A stretch of 64,000 nt of DNA from Marinomonas balearica (GCF_004362145.1 NZ_SNXC01000001.1:1-64000), one strand, 5' to 3'. Positions 25,959 to 35,198 are shown, counted from the stretch's first letter. The notes: a model not told the origin generated them from the letters alone. Numbers and translations are program-made.

Positions 25959-25977
25959 ATACAAGGGGGGTGACGTT

Positions 25978-28524
25978 CTAAACCGCTTTGGCGATTAATT
26001 CGTATTTCTCGGACTCGGTCGCAGGGCGAATCTGACCTCGCTCTTCAACAAAGACGACGTTGTTGTCTTCCTCGTCGGCGTTCACAAACTGACGGAATTT
26101 TTTCAGCGCTTTTTCGTCTTTTAATGTGGTCGTCCATTCGCATTGGAACGTATCGACAATGTGTTGCATTTGCGCTTCGAGTTCCGCACCAAGGTCAAGA
26201 GAGTCTTCAATGATCACGTCTTTGAGGTAATCTAACCCACCTTCTAGGTTGTCCATCCAGGTTGCGGTTCGTTGCAGGCGATCCGCTGTTTTGACGTAAA
26301 GCATTAGAACTCGGTCTATGTATCGAATCAGCTCTTCGTCGGTGAGGTCGGTTGCAAACAAGTCTGCATGGCGTGGTTTCATACCGCCGTTACCACATAC
26401 ATAAAGATTCCAGCCGTTTTCGGTGGCGATCACACCAATGTCTTTACTTTGAGCTTCGGCACACTCTCGTGTACAGCCAGATACCGCAAATTTAATTTTA
26501 TGAGGACCACGCAGTCCTTTGTAGCGGTTCTCTATATAGATGGCCATGCCGACAGAATCGTTTACGCCATAACGACACCACGTGCTACCCACACAAGATT
26601 TAACGGTTCGAACGGATTTACCGTAGGCTTGGCCGGTTTCGAACCCTGCATCAATCAGTTCTGACCAGATTTTAGGCAGTTGCGGTAAGGTTGCACCAAA
26701 CAGGTCAATTCGCTGACCGCCTGTGATCTTAGTGTAGAGGTTATAGCGTTTGGCGACGTCGCCGATGGCGATTAAGCCGTCGGGCGTGATTTCACCGCCG
26801 GGAATACGTGGCACGACCGAGTAGGTGCCGTCTTTTTGCATGTTTGCAAGATAACGGTCGTTGGTGTCTTGTAAGGCGACGTGCTCTTTTCCTAAAACAT
26901 AGTCGTTCCATACACTCGCTAAAATCGAGCCGACCGCTGGTTTACAGATATCGCAGCCTTTTCCTTTGCCGTGCTTATCTAACAGTTCAGCGAAGGTTTT
27001 AATGCCTTCGACCTTAATTAGGTTGAACAAATCTTGACGGGTGTAGGCAAAGTGCTCGCAGATATCCGTGCTGACTTCAATGCCAAGGGCGAGCAATTCG
27101 TTATCGACCACTTTTTTCAGTAACGCGGCACAACCGCCACACCCAGTTGCTGCTTTGGTGATGCCTTTTACATCGGCAACACCGGTTGCTCCGTCTGCGA
27201 CAGCGGCATTTATGTCGGCTTTTGTGACATTGTGACAACTGCAGATTGATGCCGTATCAGGCAGTGCATCAACGCCCAGTGCGGCTGGTGCGCCATCTGA
27301 TGCCGGCAGAATGAGCCCTTGAGGTTCTTTCGGAAGATCGATGCCGTTTAGGTAATATTGCAGTAAAGTATCGTAGTAACTGTTGTCGCCGACTAATACA
27401 GCGCCTAATAGTTTTGATCCGTCCTCTGATACAACTATTTTACGGTAGGCGTTGCTTAATTCATCTTGATAGACAAAAGATTTAGCGCCTTGTGTTGCTT
27501 GGTGAGCATCGCCAATCGAACCGACATCACAGCCGAGTAGCTTGAGTTTGGTGCTCATGTCAGCGCCTTCAAAAGCTAGGCTGTTATTCCCTATTACATG
27601 ATCAGCGGCCACTTTAGCCATGGTGTAACCCGGCGCGACTAAACCAAAGATCTTGCCATTCCAAAGGGCACATTCACCAATGGCGTAAATGTTATCGACA
27701 GACGTTTGGCACACATTGTTGATTTCGATGCCGCCACGTTCACCCAAAGAAAGCCCGGATGAGCGTGCTAATTCGTCTTGAGGTCGAATACCCGCAGAGA
27801 AAAGAATGAGATCGGTCTCTAAGTGGCTGCCGTCGGCGAAGTTCATGCGGTGGAATGCGGCTTCGCCGTCTACGATTTCGTTGGTTGCCGTCGCGGTATA
27901 CACGTCAACACCAATTCCTTCGATCATGTCTTTAAGCATTGCGCCGCCAGTCTCATCAAGCTGAACGGGCATAAGACGTGGCGCGAATTCGACCACTTGA
28001 GTTTCTAAACCGAGGTTTTTGAGTGCATTAGCGGCTTCAAGGCCAAGTAAACCGCCTCCTACGACTGTTCCTGTTTTGCAGTCTTTTGCGCATTCACGCA
28101 TTGCGTCTAGATCATCAAAGGTACGATAAACAAAGGTATTATCTCGTTTGTGTCCCGGAATCGGTGGCACAAATGGGTACGAGCCTGTTGCTAAAATCAG
28201 TTTGTCGTAATCCACTTGAGTGCAGTCGTCTAAACGTATGCTGTTGGCTGGTGTATCGATCGCAACGACTTTCGTATTCGCGTGGAAATCGATGTTATTG
28301 TCTTTGTAAAATTCGCTGGTGGTCAGTGACAGGTCTTCTGCGTTTTTGCCGGTAAAATACTCGCTTAGGTGTACACGATCGTACGCGATGTATTTTTCTT
28401 CGCCAAACACCTGAACATCAAATGCTTGATTGGCACCAGATTGAATGAGTTGTTCGATAAAGTGATGGCCGACCATCCCATTACCAACAACGACGATTCG
28501 TGGTTTGTTTTGATTCGTTGTCAT
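25978..28524 (-). CDS. nirB: Assimilatory nitrite reductase large subunit NirB
   Basis: An 848-residue cytosolic enzyme reducing nitrite to ammonium with NAD(P)H. The FAD domain begins RIVVVGNGMVGHHFIEQL. The NAD-binding loop is GTVVGGGLLGLEAANAL. A BFD-type [2Fe-2S] domain holds CSCHN and TGCGGC (about 428-475), and a second Cys pair GKGCDICKPAVG is at about 525. The sulfite/nitrite reductase half has siroheme-[4Fe-4S] ligands in CVGSTWCRYG and SGCTRECAEAQ, then NLYVCGNGG. The length is normal. It follows the related flavoprotein gene by 15 bp. Confidence 0.95.
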   Translation of the reverse strand: MTTNQNKPRIVVVGNGMVGHHFIEQLIQSGANQAFDVQVFGEEKYIAYDRVHLSEYFTGKNAEDLSLTTSEFYKDNNIDFHANTKVVAIDTPANSIRLDDCTQVDYDKLILATGSYPFVPPIPGHKRDNTFVYRTFDDLDAMRECAKDCKTGTVVGGGLLGLEAANALKNLGLETQVVEFAPRLMPVQLDETGGAMLKDMIEGIGVDVYTATATNEIVDGEAAFHRMNFADGSHLETDLILFSAGIRPQDELARSSGLSLGERGGIEINNVCQTSVDNIYAIGECALWNGKIFGLVAPGYTMAKVAADHVIGNNSLAFEGADMSTKLKLLGCDVGSIGDAHQATQGAKSFVYQDELSNAYRKIVVSEDGSKLLGAVLVGDNSYYDTLLQYYLNGIDLPKEPQGLILPASDGAPAALGVDALPDTASICSCHNVTKADINAAVADGATGVADVKGITKAATGCGGCAALLKKVVDNELLALGIEVSTDICEHFAYTRQDLFNLIKVEGIKTFAELLDKHGKGKGCDICKPAVGSILASVWNDYVLGKEHVALQDTNDRYLANMQKDGTYSVVPRIPGGEITPDGLIAIGDVAKRYNLYTKITGGQRIDLFGATLPQLPKIWSELIDAGFETGQAYGKSVRTVKSCVGSTWCRYGVNDSVGMAIYIENRYKGLRGPHKIKFAVSGCTRECAEAQSKDIGVIATENGWNLYVCGNGGMKPRHADLFATDLTDEELIRYIDRVLMLYVKTADRLQRTATWMDNLEGGLDYLKDVIIEDSLDLGAELEAQMQHIVDTFQCEWTTTLKDEKALKKFRQFVNADEEDNNVVFVEERGQIRPATESEKYELIAKAV

Positions 28525-28539
28525 AGAAGCCCTCGTATC

Positions 28540-29823
28540 TCAGCTTGCTTTATGTCGTTTTTCTAAGAGCTCTTTCTCGTGCTCTATCGGAGTGCAATAG
28601 GCTTCTCCGAATATAAGACGATCTAGTAAAGCGCTGACATTGGTTTGATTCTGTATTAGCTGGAAGTACCAGCCACCGTCGGCGACGTTGCCAAAAAGAA
28701 TTGCGCCGACGAGTTTGTCGTCGTTGACCACGAGTCGGCGGTAATGATGCTGCGATGCATCTACAAATGTGATGGAGTTGCGATCGGTGAAAGTACTTAA
28801 ATCACCGACGGAAAACAGGTTGATTCCAGACACTTTAAGCTTGACCGGAATCGGGTTGATGCGAAACTTTGGTGTTTCATTGTGCGCCAAAGCGTACTGA
28901 CTTGATGCGATTAACTGTTCGCAAAGCACGTCAATTTGATCCCAAATCGGGGCGACCAACCCAAAAGTCGTGTTGGCGAACTCCGAGCATTCGCCAATGG
29001 CGTAGACACCTTCGACGGATGTCTGAAGACGCTCATTGACCTGAATGGCTCGATTTACGATAAGCCCTGACGATTTAGCCAACTGTGTTTCTGGCGTGAT
29101 GCCTGCGGCCATGACAACGCATTGCGTCTCTAGGGTGCTTTTATCGTCAAGCACAACGCTGTGTACTAGGTTTTGTTCGCTCTTTATTAGCTTGGTTGGG
29201 TTAACGCCAAGGCGAAATGCAATCCCCATACTCTCCAGTTTATTTTGTAAAAGCGATGCCGCTTTCTGGTCGAGTTGGCGATTTAATATGTGCCCTGAAC
29301 GATGCACAACCGTCGCTGTATGGCCTCGTTTTGTCAAACCAACGGCGGCCTCTAAACCGAGTAAACCGGCACCGATGATCGTTACCTTGCTTCGTTCTGG
29401 CAATGCTGCCATTACGTCGACATCTTGCCAGTCTCGAAAGCCGATGACATTGAGGGCGTCGTTACCCTGAATATCTAACGTTCTTGAGCGAGAACCGGTA
29501 GCGAATACTACTTTGTCGAAATTAAGGGATGTGCCTGAACGCAACACAACCTGCTTATGATCATAGGAAACACGGATCGCAGGATCGTCACAAATAAATT
29601 GAACACCTTGCTCTGAAAGCTCATCTACATTGATGAGGTTCATATCCTGTTCTTTAATTTCCCCCGCAAGAAGGGAAGACAGCATAATTCGGTTGTAGCC
29701 AATGCGAGCTTCTTCACCAATCACCGTAATCCTGTATTGATCTGGGGCTTTGGTTAACAGTTCGCTAGCAAGCTTACTGCCCGCCATTCCGCCGCCGATG
29801 ATGATTAGGTGTTGTTTTGTCAT
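28540..29823 (-). CDS. FAD/NAD(P)-dependent electron transfer subunit of nitrate reductase (NasB/NasC-like)
   Basis: A 427-residue flavoprotein homologous to the first 420 residues of NirB. The FAD motif is HLIIIGGGMAGSKLASELL, the NAD motif TIIGAGLLGLEAAVGL, and the third conserved segment SVEGVYAIGECSEF. It lacks the siroheme domain and any iron-sulfur cysteines, so it can only pass electrons. In Klebsiella and other gammaproteobacteria such a subunit (NasC) feeds NAD(P)H electrons to NasA. Here it lies in the uptake/nitrite operon rather than next to nasA. An alternative is a NirB-accessory reductase. Confidence 0.82.
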   Translation of the reverse strand: MTKQHLIIIGGGMAGSKLASELLTKAPDQYRITVIGEEARIGYNRIMLSSLLAGEIKEQDMNLINVDELSEQGVQFICDDPAIRVSYDHKQVVLRSGTSLNFDKVVFATGSRSRTLDIQGNDALNVIGFRDWQDVDVMAALPERSKVTIIGAGLLGLEAAVGLTKRGHTATVVHRSGHILNRQLDQKAASLLQNKLESMGIAFRLGVNPTKLIKSEQNLVHSVVLDDKSTLETQCVVMAAGITPETQLAKSSGLIVNRAIQVNERLQTSVEGVYAIGECSEFANTTFGLVAPIWDQIDVLCEQLIASSQYALAHNETPKFRINPIPVKLKVSGINLFSVGDLSTFTDRNSITFVDASQHHYRRLVVNDDKLVGAILFGNVADGGWYFQLIQNQTNVSALLDRLIFGEAYCTPIEHEKELLEKRHKAS

Positions 29824-29849
29824 AATTGAATTCTTAACGAATGACTCGT

Positions 29850-30707
29850 TTAAGCCTGCTTTGCATTCGGTTCGTTGTTCTTGGTGCCGCTTTTTGCGTT
29901 GGTTCTGTGTTTATCCAACGTTTCTACTTTTTTTTGCTTCTCATAAAGGAATGTCAATACTTGCGCTCGGTAATCGACGTATTTAGGGTCGTTTGCCAGT
30001 GCTAAGCGGTCTCGAGGACGTTCAAGGTCTACGTGGAGAATTTCACCTACTGTGGCTGCGGGACCGTTGGTCATCATGACAATACGGTCAGAAAGAAGTA
30101 CCGCTTCATCCACGTCATGGGTAATCATAATGACGGTATTGTTCAGGTCGGTTTGGATTTCCATTAGGGAATCCTGAAGGTGTGCACGAGTCAGTGCGTC
30201 CAGTGCGCCGAAGGGTTCGTCCATCAGTAGAACGCTGGGTTCCATTGCCAACGCACGAGCGATACCGACACGTTGTTTCATGCCACCGGAAATTTCGTCA
30301 GGACGTTTGTCAATCGCGTGAGTCATGTGTACTAACTCAAGGTTGTGACAGATCCAGTCGTGCATTTCTTGTTTGCTTTTCTTACCTTTAAAAACCTGCT
30401 TTACCGCAAGCTCGACGTTTTGATAGGCCGTTAGCCAAGGTAAAAGAGAGTGGTTTTGAAAGACGACGGCGCGTTCTGGCCCCGGCCCTTTTACTTCTTT
30501 GCCGCCTAACATGATGCCGCCTTCGGTGGCATCGTAAAGGCCTGCGACAATATTAAGGACGGTCGACTTACCACAGCCGGAGTGACCGATAAGAGAAACA
30601 AATTCGCCTTGTTGTATTTTTAGATCCACTCTATCCAAGGCTTTAAAAGGGCCTTTTGGTGTCGGGAATTCAATGGATACTTGGCTGATATCTAAATAGT
30701 TATGCAT
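29850..30707 (-). CDS. nrtD: Nitrate ABC transporter ATP-binding protein
   Basis: A 285-residue ABC ATPase of the nitrate/taurine (NrtD/TauB) group. Walker A GHSGCGKST is at about residue 42, the Q-loop segment is VVFQNHSLLPWLTAYQNVEL, the signature ISGGMKQRVGIARAL, Walker B VLLMDEPFGALD and the switch histidine ITHDVDEA. A polar tail of about 30 residues (Lys, Asn, Thr-rich) follows the core. It has no fused substrate-binding domain, so it matches the short NrtD type rather than NrtC. Confidence 0.9.
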   Translation of the reverse strand: MHNYLDISQVSIEFPTPKGPFKALDRVDLKIQQGEFVSLIGHSGCGKSTVLNIVAGLYDATEGGIMLGGKEVKGPGPERAVVFQNHSLLPWLTAYQNVELAVKQVFKGKKSKQEMHDWICHNLELVHMTHAIDKRPDEISGGMKQRVGIARALAMEPSVLLMDEPFGALDALTRAHLQDSLMEIQTDLNNTVIMITHDVDEAVLLSDRIVMMTNGPAATVGEILHVDLERPRDRLALANDPKYVDYRAQVLTFLYEKQKKVETLDKHRTNAKSGTKNNEPNAKQA

Positions 30708-30752
30708 ATTCTTTACCTTCGCGTAATTCGCTCGTGAATGTGTTTTTAATCG

Positions 30753-31721
30753 TTATCTCAAAATCTGAGATTTATCCCAAGACACCATTTTTTGGATGCT
30801 CAACATGGTTCGGTCTAATAGGAAGCCGATTAAACCAATCACGATAACGGACGCCATAATTCGGCCAAGCGAGTTTGAGCTGCCATTTTGGAACTCATCC
30901 CATACGAACTTACCAAGACCTGGGTTTTGTGCGAGCATCTCGGCGGCGATCAGTACCATCCAAGCAATACCCAAAGACAGGCGTAAACCGGTAAACATCA
31001 TAGGGATAGAAGAAGGAATGACGATTTTAATAACATGAGTGAACCAACCAAGGCGCAATACCTTAGAAACGTTTAATAAATCTTTTTCAATAGCAGCAAC
31101 ACCGACCGCAGTGTTGATTAATGTTGGCCATAGGCAACAAAGTGTCACAGTGAACATGGAGGTTAGGAACGACTTTGAAAACATGGGATCTTTTGATACA
31201 TACGCCGCACTGACAACCATAGTCACGAGAGGCAACCATGCTAGCGGTGAGACGGGTTTGAATATTTGAATTAATGGATTAAATGCACTGTAGACGGAAC
31301 TGCTTAGCCCAATAATGATCCCGCCGGGTATGGCGATTAAACTGGCAAGCACAAAGCCTGCAACAACGGTATAGAGGCTTGTTCCAATTTGATCAAAAAA
31401 GGTAGGTTTGCCTGTATACGGGCGGACTTTTATTTTGGCATCAGGGTTTTTTGCGAGTTTTTTTGCATTTCGCTTTTCCTGACGCTCATAGAAAGCAACT
31501 TCCTTTTGGCGTTCACGCTGGTGATCCGCAATTAAGTTCTGAAATTGCTCATAGACAGCAACTGGCCCTGGGAATGTACCAAGGGAAGTATGAACGCGGC
31601 TTGCGCCAACATTCCAAATCACCAAAAAGACCAAAATACCCAGTATGGGTAACAGCAGGTTCTTAATGGAAAAGCCTTGATACCAATCCTGAATAGATTT
31701 TAGTTTTATGTTTGGTGTCAT
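30753..31721 (-). CDS. nrtB: Nitrate ABC transporter permease
   Basis: About 322 residues from the methionine at 31721 (MTPNIKLKSIQDW), preceded by GAGAAAGAC; the frame is open to 31766 from a GTG with a poorly placed ribosome site. It has six membrane helices, with the inner-membrane ABC permease (EAA-type) region LLNVSKVLRLGWFTHVIKIV. A charged insertion of about 40 residues (REKQ-type: FYERQEKRNAKKLAKNPDAK) lies between helices 1 and 2, on the periplasmic side. I recall similar insertions in other proteobacterial NrtB proteins, so it is probably a family feature. Confidence 0.9.
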   Translation of the reverse strand: MTPNIKLKSIQDWYQGFSIKNLLLPILGILVFLVIWNVGASRVHTSLGTFPGPVAVYEQFQNLIADHQRERQKEVAFYERQEKRNAKKLAKNPDAKIKVRPYTGKPTFFDQIGTSLYTVVAGFVLASLIAIPGGIIIGLSSSVYSAFNPLIQIFKPVSPLAWLPLVTMVVSAAYVSKDPMFSKSFLTSMFTVTLCCLWPTLINTAVGVAAIEKDLLNVSKVLRLGWFTHVIKIVIPSSIPMMFTGLRLSLGIAWMVLIAAEMLAQNPGLGKFVWDEFQNGSSNSLGRIMASVIVIGLIGFLLDRTMLSIQKMVSWDKSQILR

Positions 31722-31804
31722 CATGTTTGTCTTTCTCAATACGTTGTTCTTAGAATAAAAAGGCACGTCCTTGTGCAGTTGGGAGCTAGGTAGTCTTTAA
31801 ATTT

Positions 31805-33226
31805 CTATACTTCGTCGTCGCCTTTTAGGCCGATTTCAAAGCTCTCAAGGTATTTATTTGGGTAACGTCCATCGTATGTAACGTTGTCAATAAATTCGCT
31901 TTGAGGTGGTTTGAATCCTGTTTCAGTTTCGAAATTAGGGAACTCGCTTGCTTCCATTAACCCTTCTTCGATCAGCTCTTTTGCTGCGGTTGCATAAATG
32001 TCAGGGCGGTATACTTTTTTCGCAGTGTCCATGAACCAAGAATCTGGTTTGTTATCCGCAATTTGTCCCCAACGGCGCATTTGAGTCAGGTACCAAATCG
32101 CATCACTGTAGTAGGGGTACGTTGCGTTGTAGCGGAAAAATACGTTGAAATCAGGCACTTCGCGTTTATCGCCTTTCTCGTATTCGAACGTTCCCGTCAT
32201 ACTGTTGGCGATAACGTCATAGTCTGCGCCGACGTATTCACTGCGAGATAAAATTTCAACCGCTTCTGGGCGGTTTGCGTTGTTGTTTTCGTCCAACCAT
32301 TTTGCCGCACGAATCATAGCCTTAACGACGCGTAGGTGCGTGTTTGGAAATTCGTCTGCCCATTCATTGCTTACACCAAATACTTTTTCTGGGTTGTCTT
32401 TCCAGATTTCATAATCGGTAATAACAGGTACGCCGATGCCTTTAAAGACGGCTTGTTGGTTCCACGGCTCGCCCACGCAATAACCGTAGATAGTGCCTGC
32501 TTCCATGGTCGCCGGCATTTGAGGAGGAGGCGTAACGGACAACAGTGCGTCAGCACCGATTTGACCGCTGATGTCTCCTTTTTTCGGAGCATAGTAACCC
32601 GGGTGAATACCACCCGCTGCTAACCAGTAGCGTAGCTCGTAGTTGTGCGTTGAAACTGGGAATACCATGCCCATATTGAAGGGTTTCCCTTCATCTTTGA
32701 AACTTTCCACAACCGGTTTTAACGCCGATGCGCTAATCGGGTGAACGGGTTTTCCATCGGCATCTTTAGGGATGTTTGGTTTCATTTGAGCCCAAATATC
32801 ATTGGAAACCGTGATGCCGTTACCGTTTAAATCCATACTGAACGCAGTGATGATATGCGCCTGAGTACCGAAGCCAATTGTGGCACCAAGTGGCTGACCT
32901 GCTAGCATGTGCGCGCCATCCAGCTGGCCATCAATTACGCGGTCAAGCAGCACTTTCCAGTTTGCTTGTGCTTCTAAGGTGACATAGAGGCCTTCGTCTT
33001 CGAAGTATCCGTTTTCGTAGGCAATCGCAAGAGGTGCCATATCCGTCAGTTTAATAAAGCCGAATTTTAAGTCTTCTTTCTCTGGCTCACCAATTTCAGC
33101 TTGAGCTTGCATGGAGGCGACTAGTGCGCCAACAGCTGCAACTTTCGTCGCGAACTTAATTGCGCTTGCAGCATGAGTTTTGAGAAAACCTTGAGATTGT
33201 TCGTAGTGACCAAACGTCTTTTTCAT
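31805..33226 (-). CDS. nrtA: Nitrate ABC transporter substrate-binding protein
   Basis: A 473-residue periplasmic nitrate/nitrite receptor of the NrtA/CmpA family. The long N-terminus ([26 protein letters not shown]) is a signal peptide of Sec-like character; the usual Tat RR pair is not seen. Key segments are [20 protein letters not shown], the ligand-site helix [35 protein letters not shown] and [19 protein letters not shown]. It is the first gene of the nrt-nir operon, with a leader terminator 32 bp upstream of the ATG. Confidence 0.93.
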   Translation of the reverse strand: MKKTFGHYEQSQGFLKTHAASAIKFATKVAAVGALVASMQAQAEIGEPEKEDLKFGFIKLTDMAPLAIAYENGYFEDEGLYVTLEAQANWKVLLDRVIDGQLDGAHMLAGQPLGATIGFGTQAHIITAFSMDLNGNGITVSNDIWAQMKPNIPKDADGKPVHPISASALKPVVESFKDEGKPFNMGMVFPVSTHNYELRYWLAAGGIHPGYYAPKKGDISGQIGADALLSVTPPPQMPATMEAGTIYGYCVGEPWNQQAVFKGIGVPVITDYEIWKDNPEKVFGVSNEWADEFPNTHLRVVKAMIRAAKWLDENNNANRPEAVEILSRSEYVGADYDVIANSMTGTFEYEKGDKREVPDFNVFFRYNATYPYYSDAIWYLTQMRRWGQIADNKPDSWFMDTAKKVYRPDIYATAAKELIEEGLMEASEFPNFETETGFKPPQSEFIDNVTYDGRYPNKYLESFEIGLKGDDEV

Positions 33227-33258
33227 GTTTGTACTCCAATTGGATAGACCCAGAAACG

Positions 33259-33312
33259 AAAAAAGGCGCCAGACTCACTCTTCTATTGCTAGAAATATGT
33301 GTGTCTGGCGCC
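33259..33312 (-). terminator. Leader terminator in front of nrtA (attenuator)
   Basis: On the minus strand GGCGCCAGAC and GTCTGGCGCC pair perfectly around a loop that itself forms TTCTA/TAGAA, and six T residues follow. It lies between the sigma-54 element and nrtA, so it acts inside the leader. A small hairpin (GAATC, loop GAAGAC, GATTC; about 33328-33343) precedes it. The layout parallels the nasA leader and suggests common ANTAR-type control. Confidence 0.85.
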
Positions 33313-33419
33313 TTTGCCATATTTGAATCGTCTTCGATTCTTAATTTTTATATTGCTTAAACAAACGTTGTTAAAGCAAAGTGTTCTTTTGTGATATTAC
33401 CGGTTATATTCTTAATGTA

Positions 33420-33435
33420 AGCAGAACTTGTGCCA
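33420..33435 (-). promoter_or_regulatory. Sigma-54 (-24/-12) promoter of the nrtA operon
   Basis: On the minus strand the sequence is TGGCACAAGTTCTGCT: a perfect TGGCAC at -24, GC exactly 10 bases after GG, one mismatch in TTGC. Upstream, two same-direction TGCACC half-sites (33509-33514 and 33539-33544, 30 bp apart) are candidate NtrC-binding halves. The leader is about 185 nt long. No gene occupies 33227-33669. Confidence 0.7.
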
Positions 33436-33669
33436 ACTTTATAAGTTGTTGAATTTAAAGGGATGTGCTCTTTTTTTTGACAAAGCGTTCATTTTGAAAT
33501 TTGATTCGTGCACCGAATAAGAACCTTTTTGCTTATTATGCACCCAATTGGAAATGGCGACACAGTGACTGGAATTGTGCGTAATGGCATTCGCAATCGA
33601 TCACTAGATGAGTTCGTGATCGAGCGCTGTGGTTATTTACCCAATGTGGTGAAAGTCAGGTCGGTTTAT

Positions 33670-34284
33670 TTATAAGTTCGCAAACAATCTAAACTTTACG
33701 GTATTGGCTTCATTCATACTCGCGTCGTCCGCGGAGAAGACGTCTTTGGTGTATGAGTCTGGATCACGCAATGCAAATTGCGCGTCGATTGAAAACTTAC
33801 CAAAGTTGTAGCCGACACCGACTGGGAGCTGTAATCCTGTTGCGACGTATTGATTGCCGCTGCTTGTCGATTCCCATGTTTCGCTAAAGAGCCCGACTCC
33901 TGTATAGGCGTAGAATCCCTCATCAACGAGTGAGGTGCTGAGCAGCATGTTTAACTCTAAGCCCGAAACATCAAACACCGAGCGGCCTGAATCGGTTCCC
34001 TTCGTATAGTCACCAGCACCTGGATAGTAATAGTTTGATTCCAACGCGACGTTTTCTTGTGGAATCAACCGTGCGGAAAAGACCGGAGAATCAAACGATG
34101 CCTCATAGTCGTTACTGTTTTCGCTCACAAAACTGGAGTGATAACCGCCACCTATTTGGGCGAATGTATCAGACGTGTTGCTCTCTGTCTCTGCAAAGGC
34201 TAAAGCAGGCAGAGCAAGAACCGCAACGGCCGGTAAAGACAGAAGAGCGGTTGTGCTCGCAATGGCAAAAATGGACTTTCTCAT
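33670..34284 (-). CDS. Outer-membrane beta-barrel protein
   Basis: A 204-residue protein with a signal peptide (ATTALLSLPAVAVLALPALAFA). The mature part has alternating amphipathic strands, such as FAQIGGGYHSSFVSE, FSARLIPQENVALESNYYY, GFYAYTGVGLFSETW, LQLPVGVGYNFGKFSIDAQF and the last strand TVKFRLFANL. That fits an eight-stranded OmpA/OmpW-size barrel. AGGAAAG lies before the ATG. Its role and ligand are unknown. It follows the acidic/basic protein gene by 35 bp on the same strand, so the two are likely co-transcribed. Confidence 0.72.
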   Translation of the reverse strand: MRKSIFAIASTTALLSLPAVAVLALPALAFAETESNTSDTFAQIGGGYHSSFVSENSNDYEASFDSPVFSARLIPQENVALESNYYYPGAGDYTKGTDSGRSVFDVSGLELNMLLSTSLVDEGFYAYTGVGLFSETWESTSSGNQYVATGLQLPVGVGYNFGKFSIDAQFALRDPDSYTKDVFSADDASMNEANTVKFRLFANL

Positions 34285-34319
34285 AGATCTTTCCTCACAT
34301 TGAAGTATTCAAGCAGTAA

Positions 34320-35126
34320 TTAATGTCGTTTCTGGTCAGTGCGACTTCCCCTGTCGCTACGGTTGGAATCGCGTTCTCCCCTTTTCGAACTGCGATTGCC
34401 GTTATCTGAATTGCGTGAACGGTTGCTGGATTTTGACTCAGACTTAGAGCTATTTTGGGAGCGAGTGCTTTTAGAGTTATTGTTTTTAGAGTTATTGCTC
34501 TGAGCACTGTTGTTTTGAGAGCCATTGTTTTGAGAGTTAGCGCTCGTCTGCTGGTATTTGTCGTGATCTTTCGTCGGTGGTTGAGTGTGTTGTGTGGGTA
34601 CATGAGGATAAGGCGGCGCAACGAAATCTGGGTCCAAGTTTGAATATGGTCCACCGTTTTCTGTTGATGTGTCGTTAGTGTTAGCTCCGTTCGTGTTAGC
34701 CCCGTTCGATTGATCGCTAGCGTTGTTCGTTATCTCTTCATCTGAAGCGTTGGATGGGGCATTTGAAGTGACGACGCTTTCATCGTTTGAGGTACTATTG
34801 CCTTCTTCATCTGTCGCAGAATTTGAATTCGAAGATGCAACATCTTCGTCTGAGCCTGTACTGACTGTTTCTTCATCTGTCGCCGTGTTGTTTTCTGTTG
34901 TCGTGACCGACTCATCAATTGAGTTTGCAGTGGTTTCTTCATCGGAGGCGTTCGTAGCGCCGCTATCTTCTTCTGCAGAAGTGCTGGCAGCCTCTTCATT
35001 TACCGCCTCTGTAGCGGAATCACCGGTCACATCTTCATCTGAGGCAAATGACATGTTGCTTGCTATACCCATTGCTCCTGTAACGAGTAAAGAGACTAAA
35101 AAACGTTTTTGAAGTATCTGAATCAT
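34320..35126 (-). CDS. Secreted low-complexity protein with acidic SDEE half and basic RS/N half
   Basis: About 268 residues; I take the start at 35126 (MIQILQKRFLVSLLV), where GAGGG is correctly spaced. A signal peptide ends ASNMSFA. The mature N-terminal half is a run of imperfect repeats around the unit (A/T)SDEE or TDEE (about eleven copies between residues 25 and 140), strongly acidic. A short Pro/His-rich hinge (FVAPPYPHVPTQHTQPP) follows. The last 75 residues are rich in Asn, Ser, Lys and Arg and end in Arg/Asp/Lys repeats, strongly basic. No fold is expected. The acidic repeat units could bind Ca2+ or the basic tail surface polymers, by inference only. Confidence 0.6.
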   Translation of the reverse strand: MIQILQKRFLVSLLVTGAMGIASNMSFASDEDVTGDSATEAVNEEAASTSAEEDSGATNASDEETTANSIDESVTTTENNTATDEETVSTGSDEDVASSNSNSATDEEGNSTSNDESVVTSNAPSNASDEEITNNASDQSNGANTNGANTNDTSTENGGPYSNLDPDFVAPPYPHVPTQHTQPPTKDHDKYQQTSANSQNNGSQNNSAQSNNSKNNNSKSTRSQNSSKSESKSSNRSRNSDNGNRSSKRGERDSNRSDRGSRTDQKRH

Positions 35127-35143
35127 AATTGCCCTCACATTAA

Positions 35144-35198
35144 GTGTGAAAAAATCACACGTTGGATGTTTTTTATAATAGGTGTGAAAAAATCACAC
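35144..35198. promoter_or_regulatory. Two identical palindromic operators GTGTGA-A5-TCACAC
   Basis: Perfect 17-bp palindromes lie at 35144-35160 and 35182-35198 (centres 38 bp apart), just upstream of the acidic/basic protein gene. The half-sites TGTGA/TCACA recall CRP sites, but the spacer is 5 rather than 6. A further TCACA at 35135-35139 overlaps the ribosome site. Probably a regulator's operator pair. Confidence 0.7.

Noticed and set aside
34723-35112. Ser/Val-rich plus-strand frame opposite the acidic/basic protein
   Set aside because: It is the antisense reading of the SDEE repeats, which stays open because of the repeat composition.
35144-35198. Classical CRP sites
   Set aside because: The half-sites TGTGA/TCACA match but the spacer is 5, not 6, in both copies, so a different regulator is more likely.
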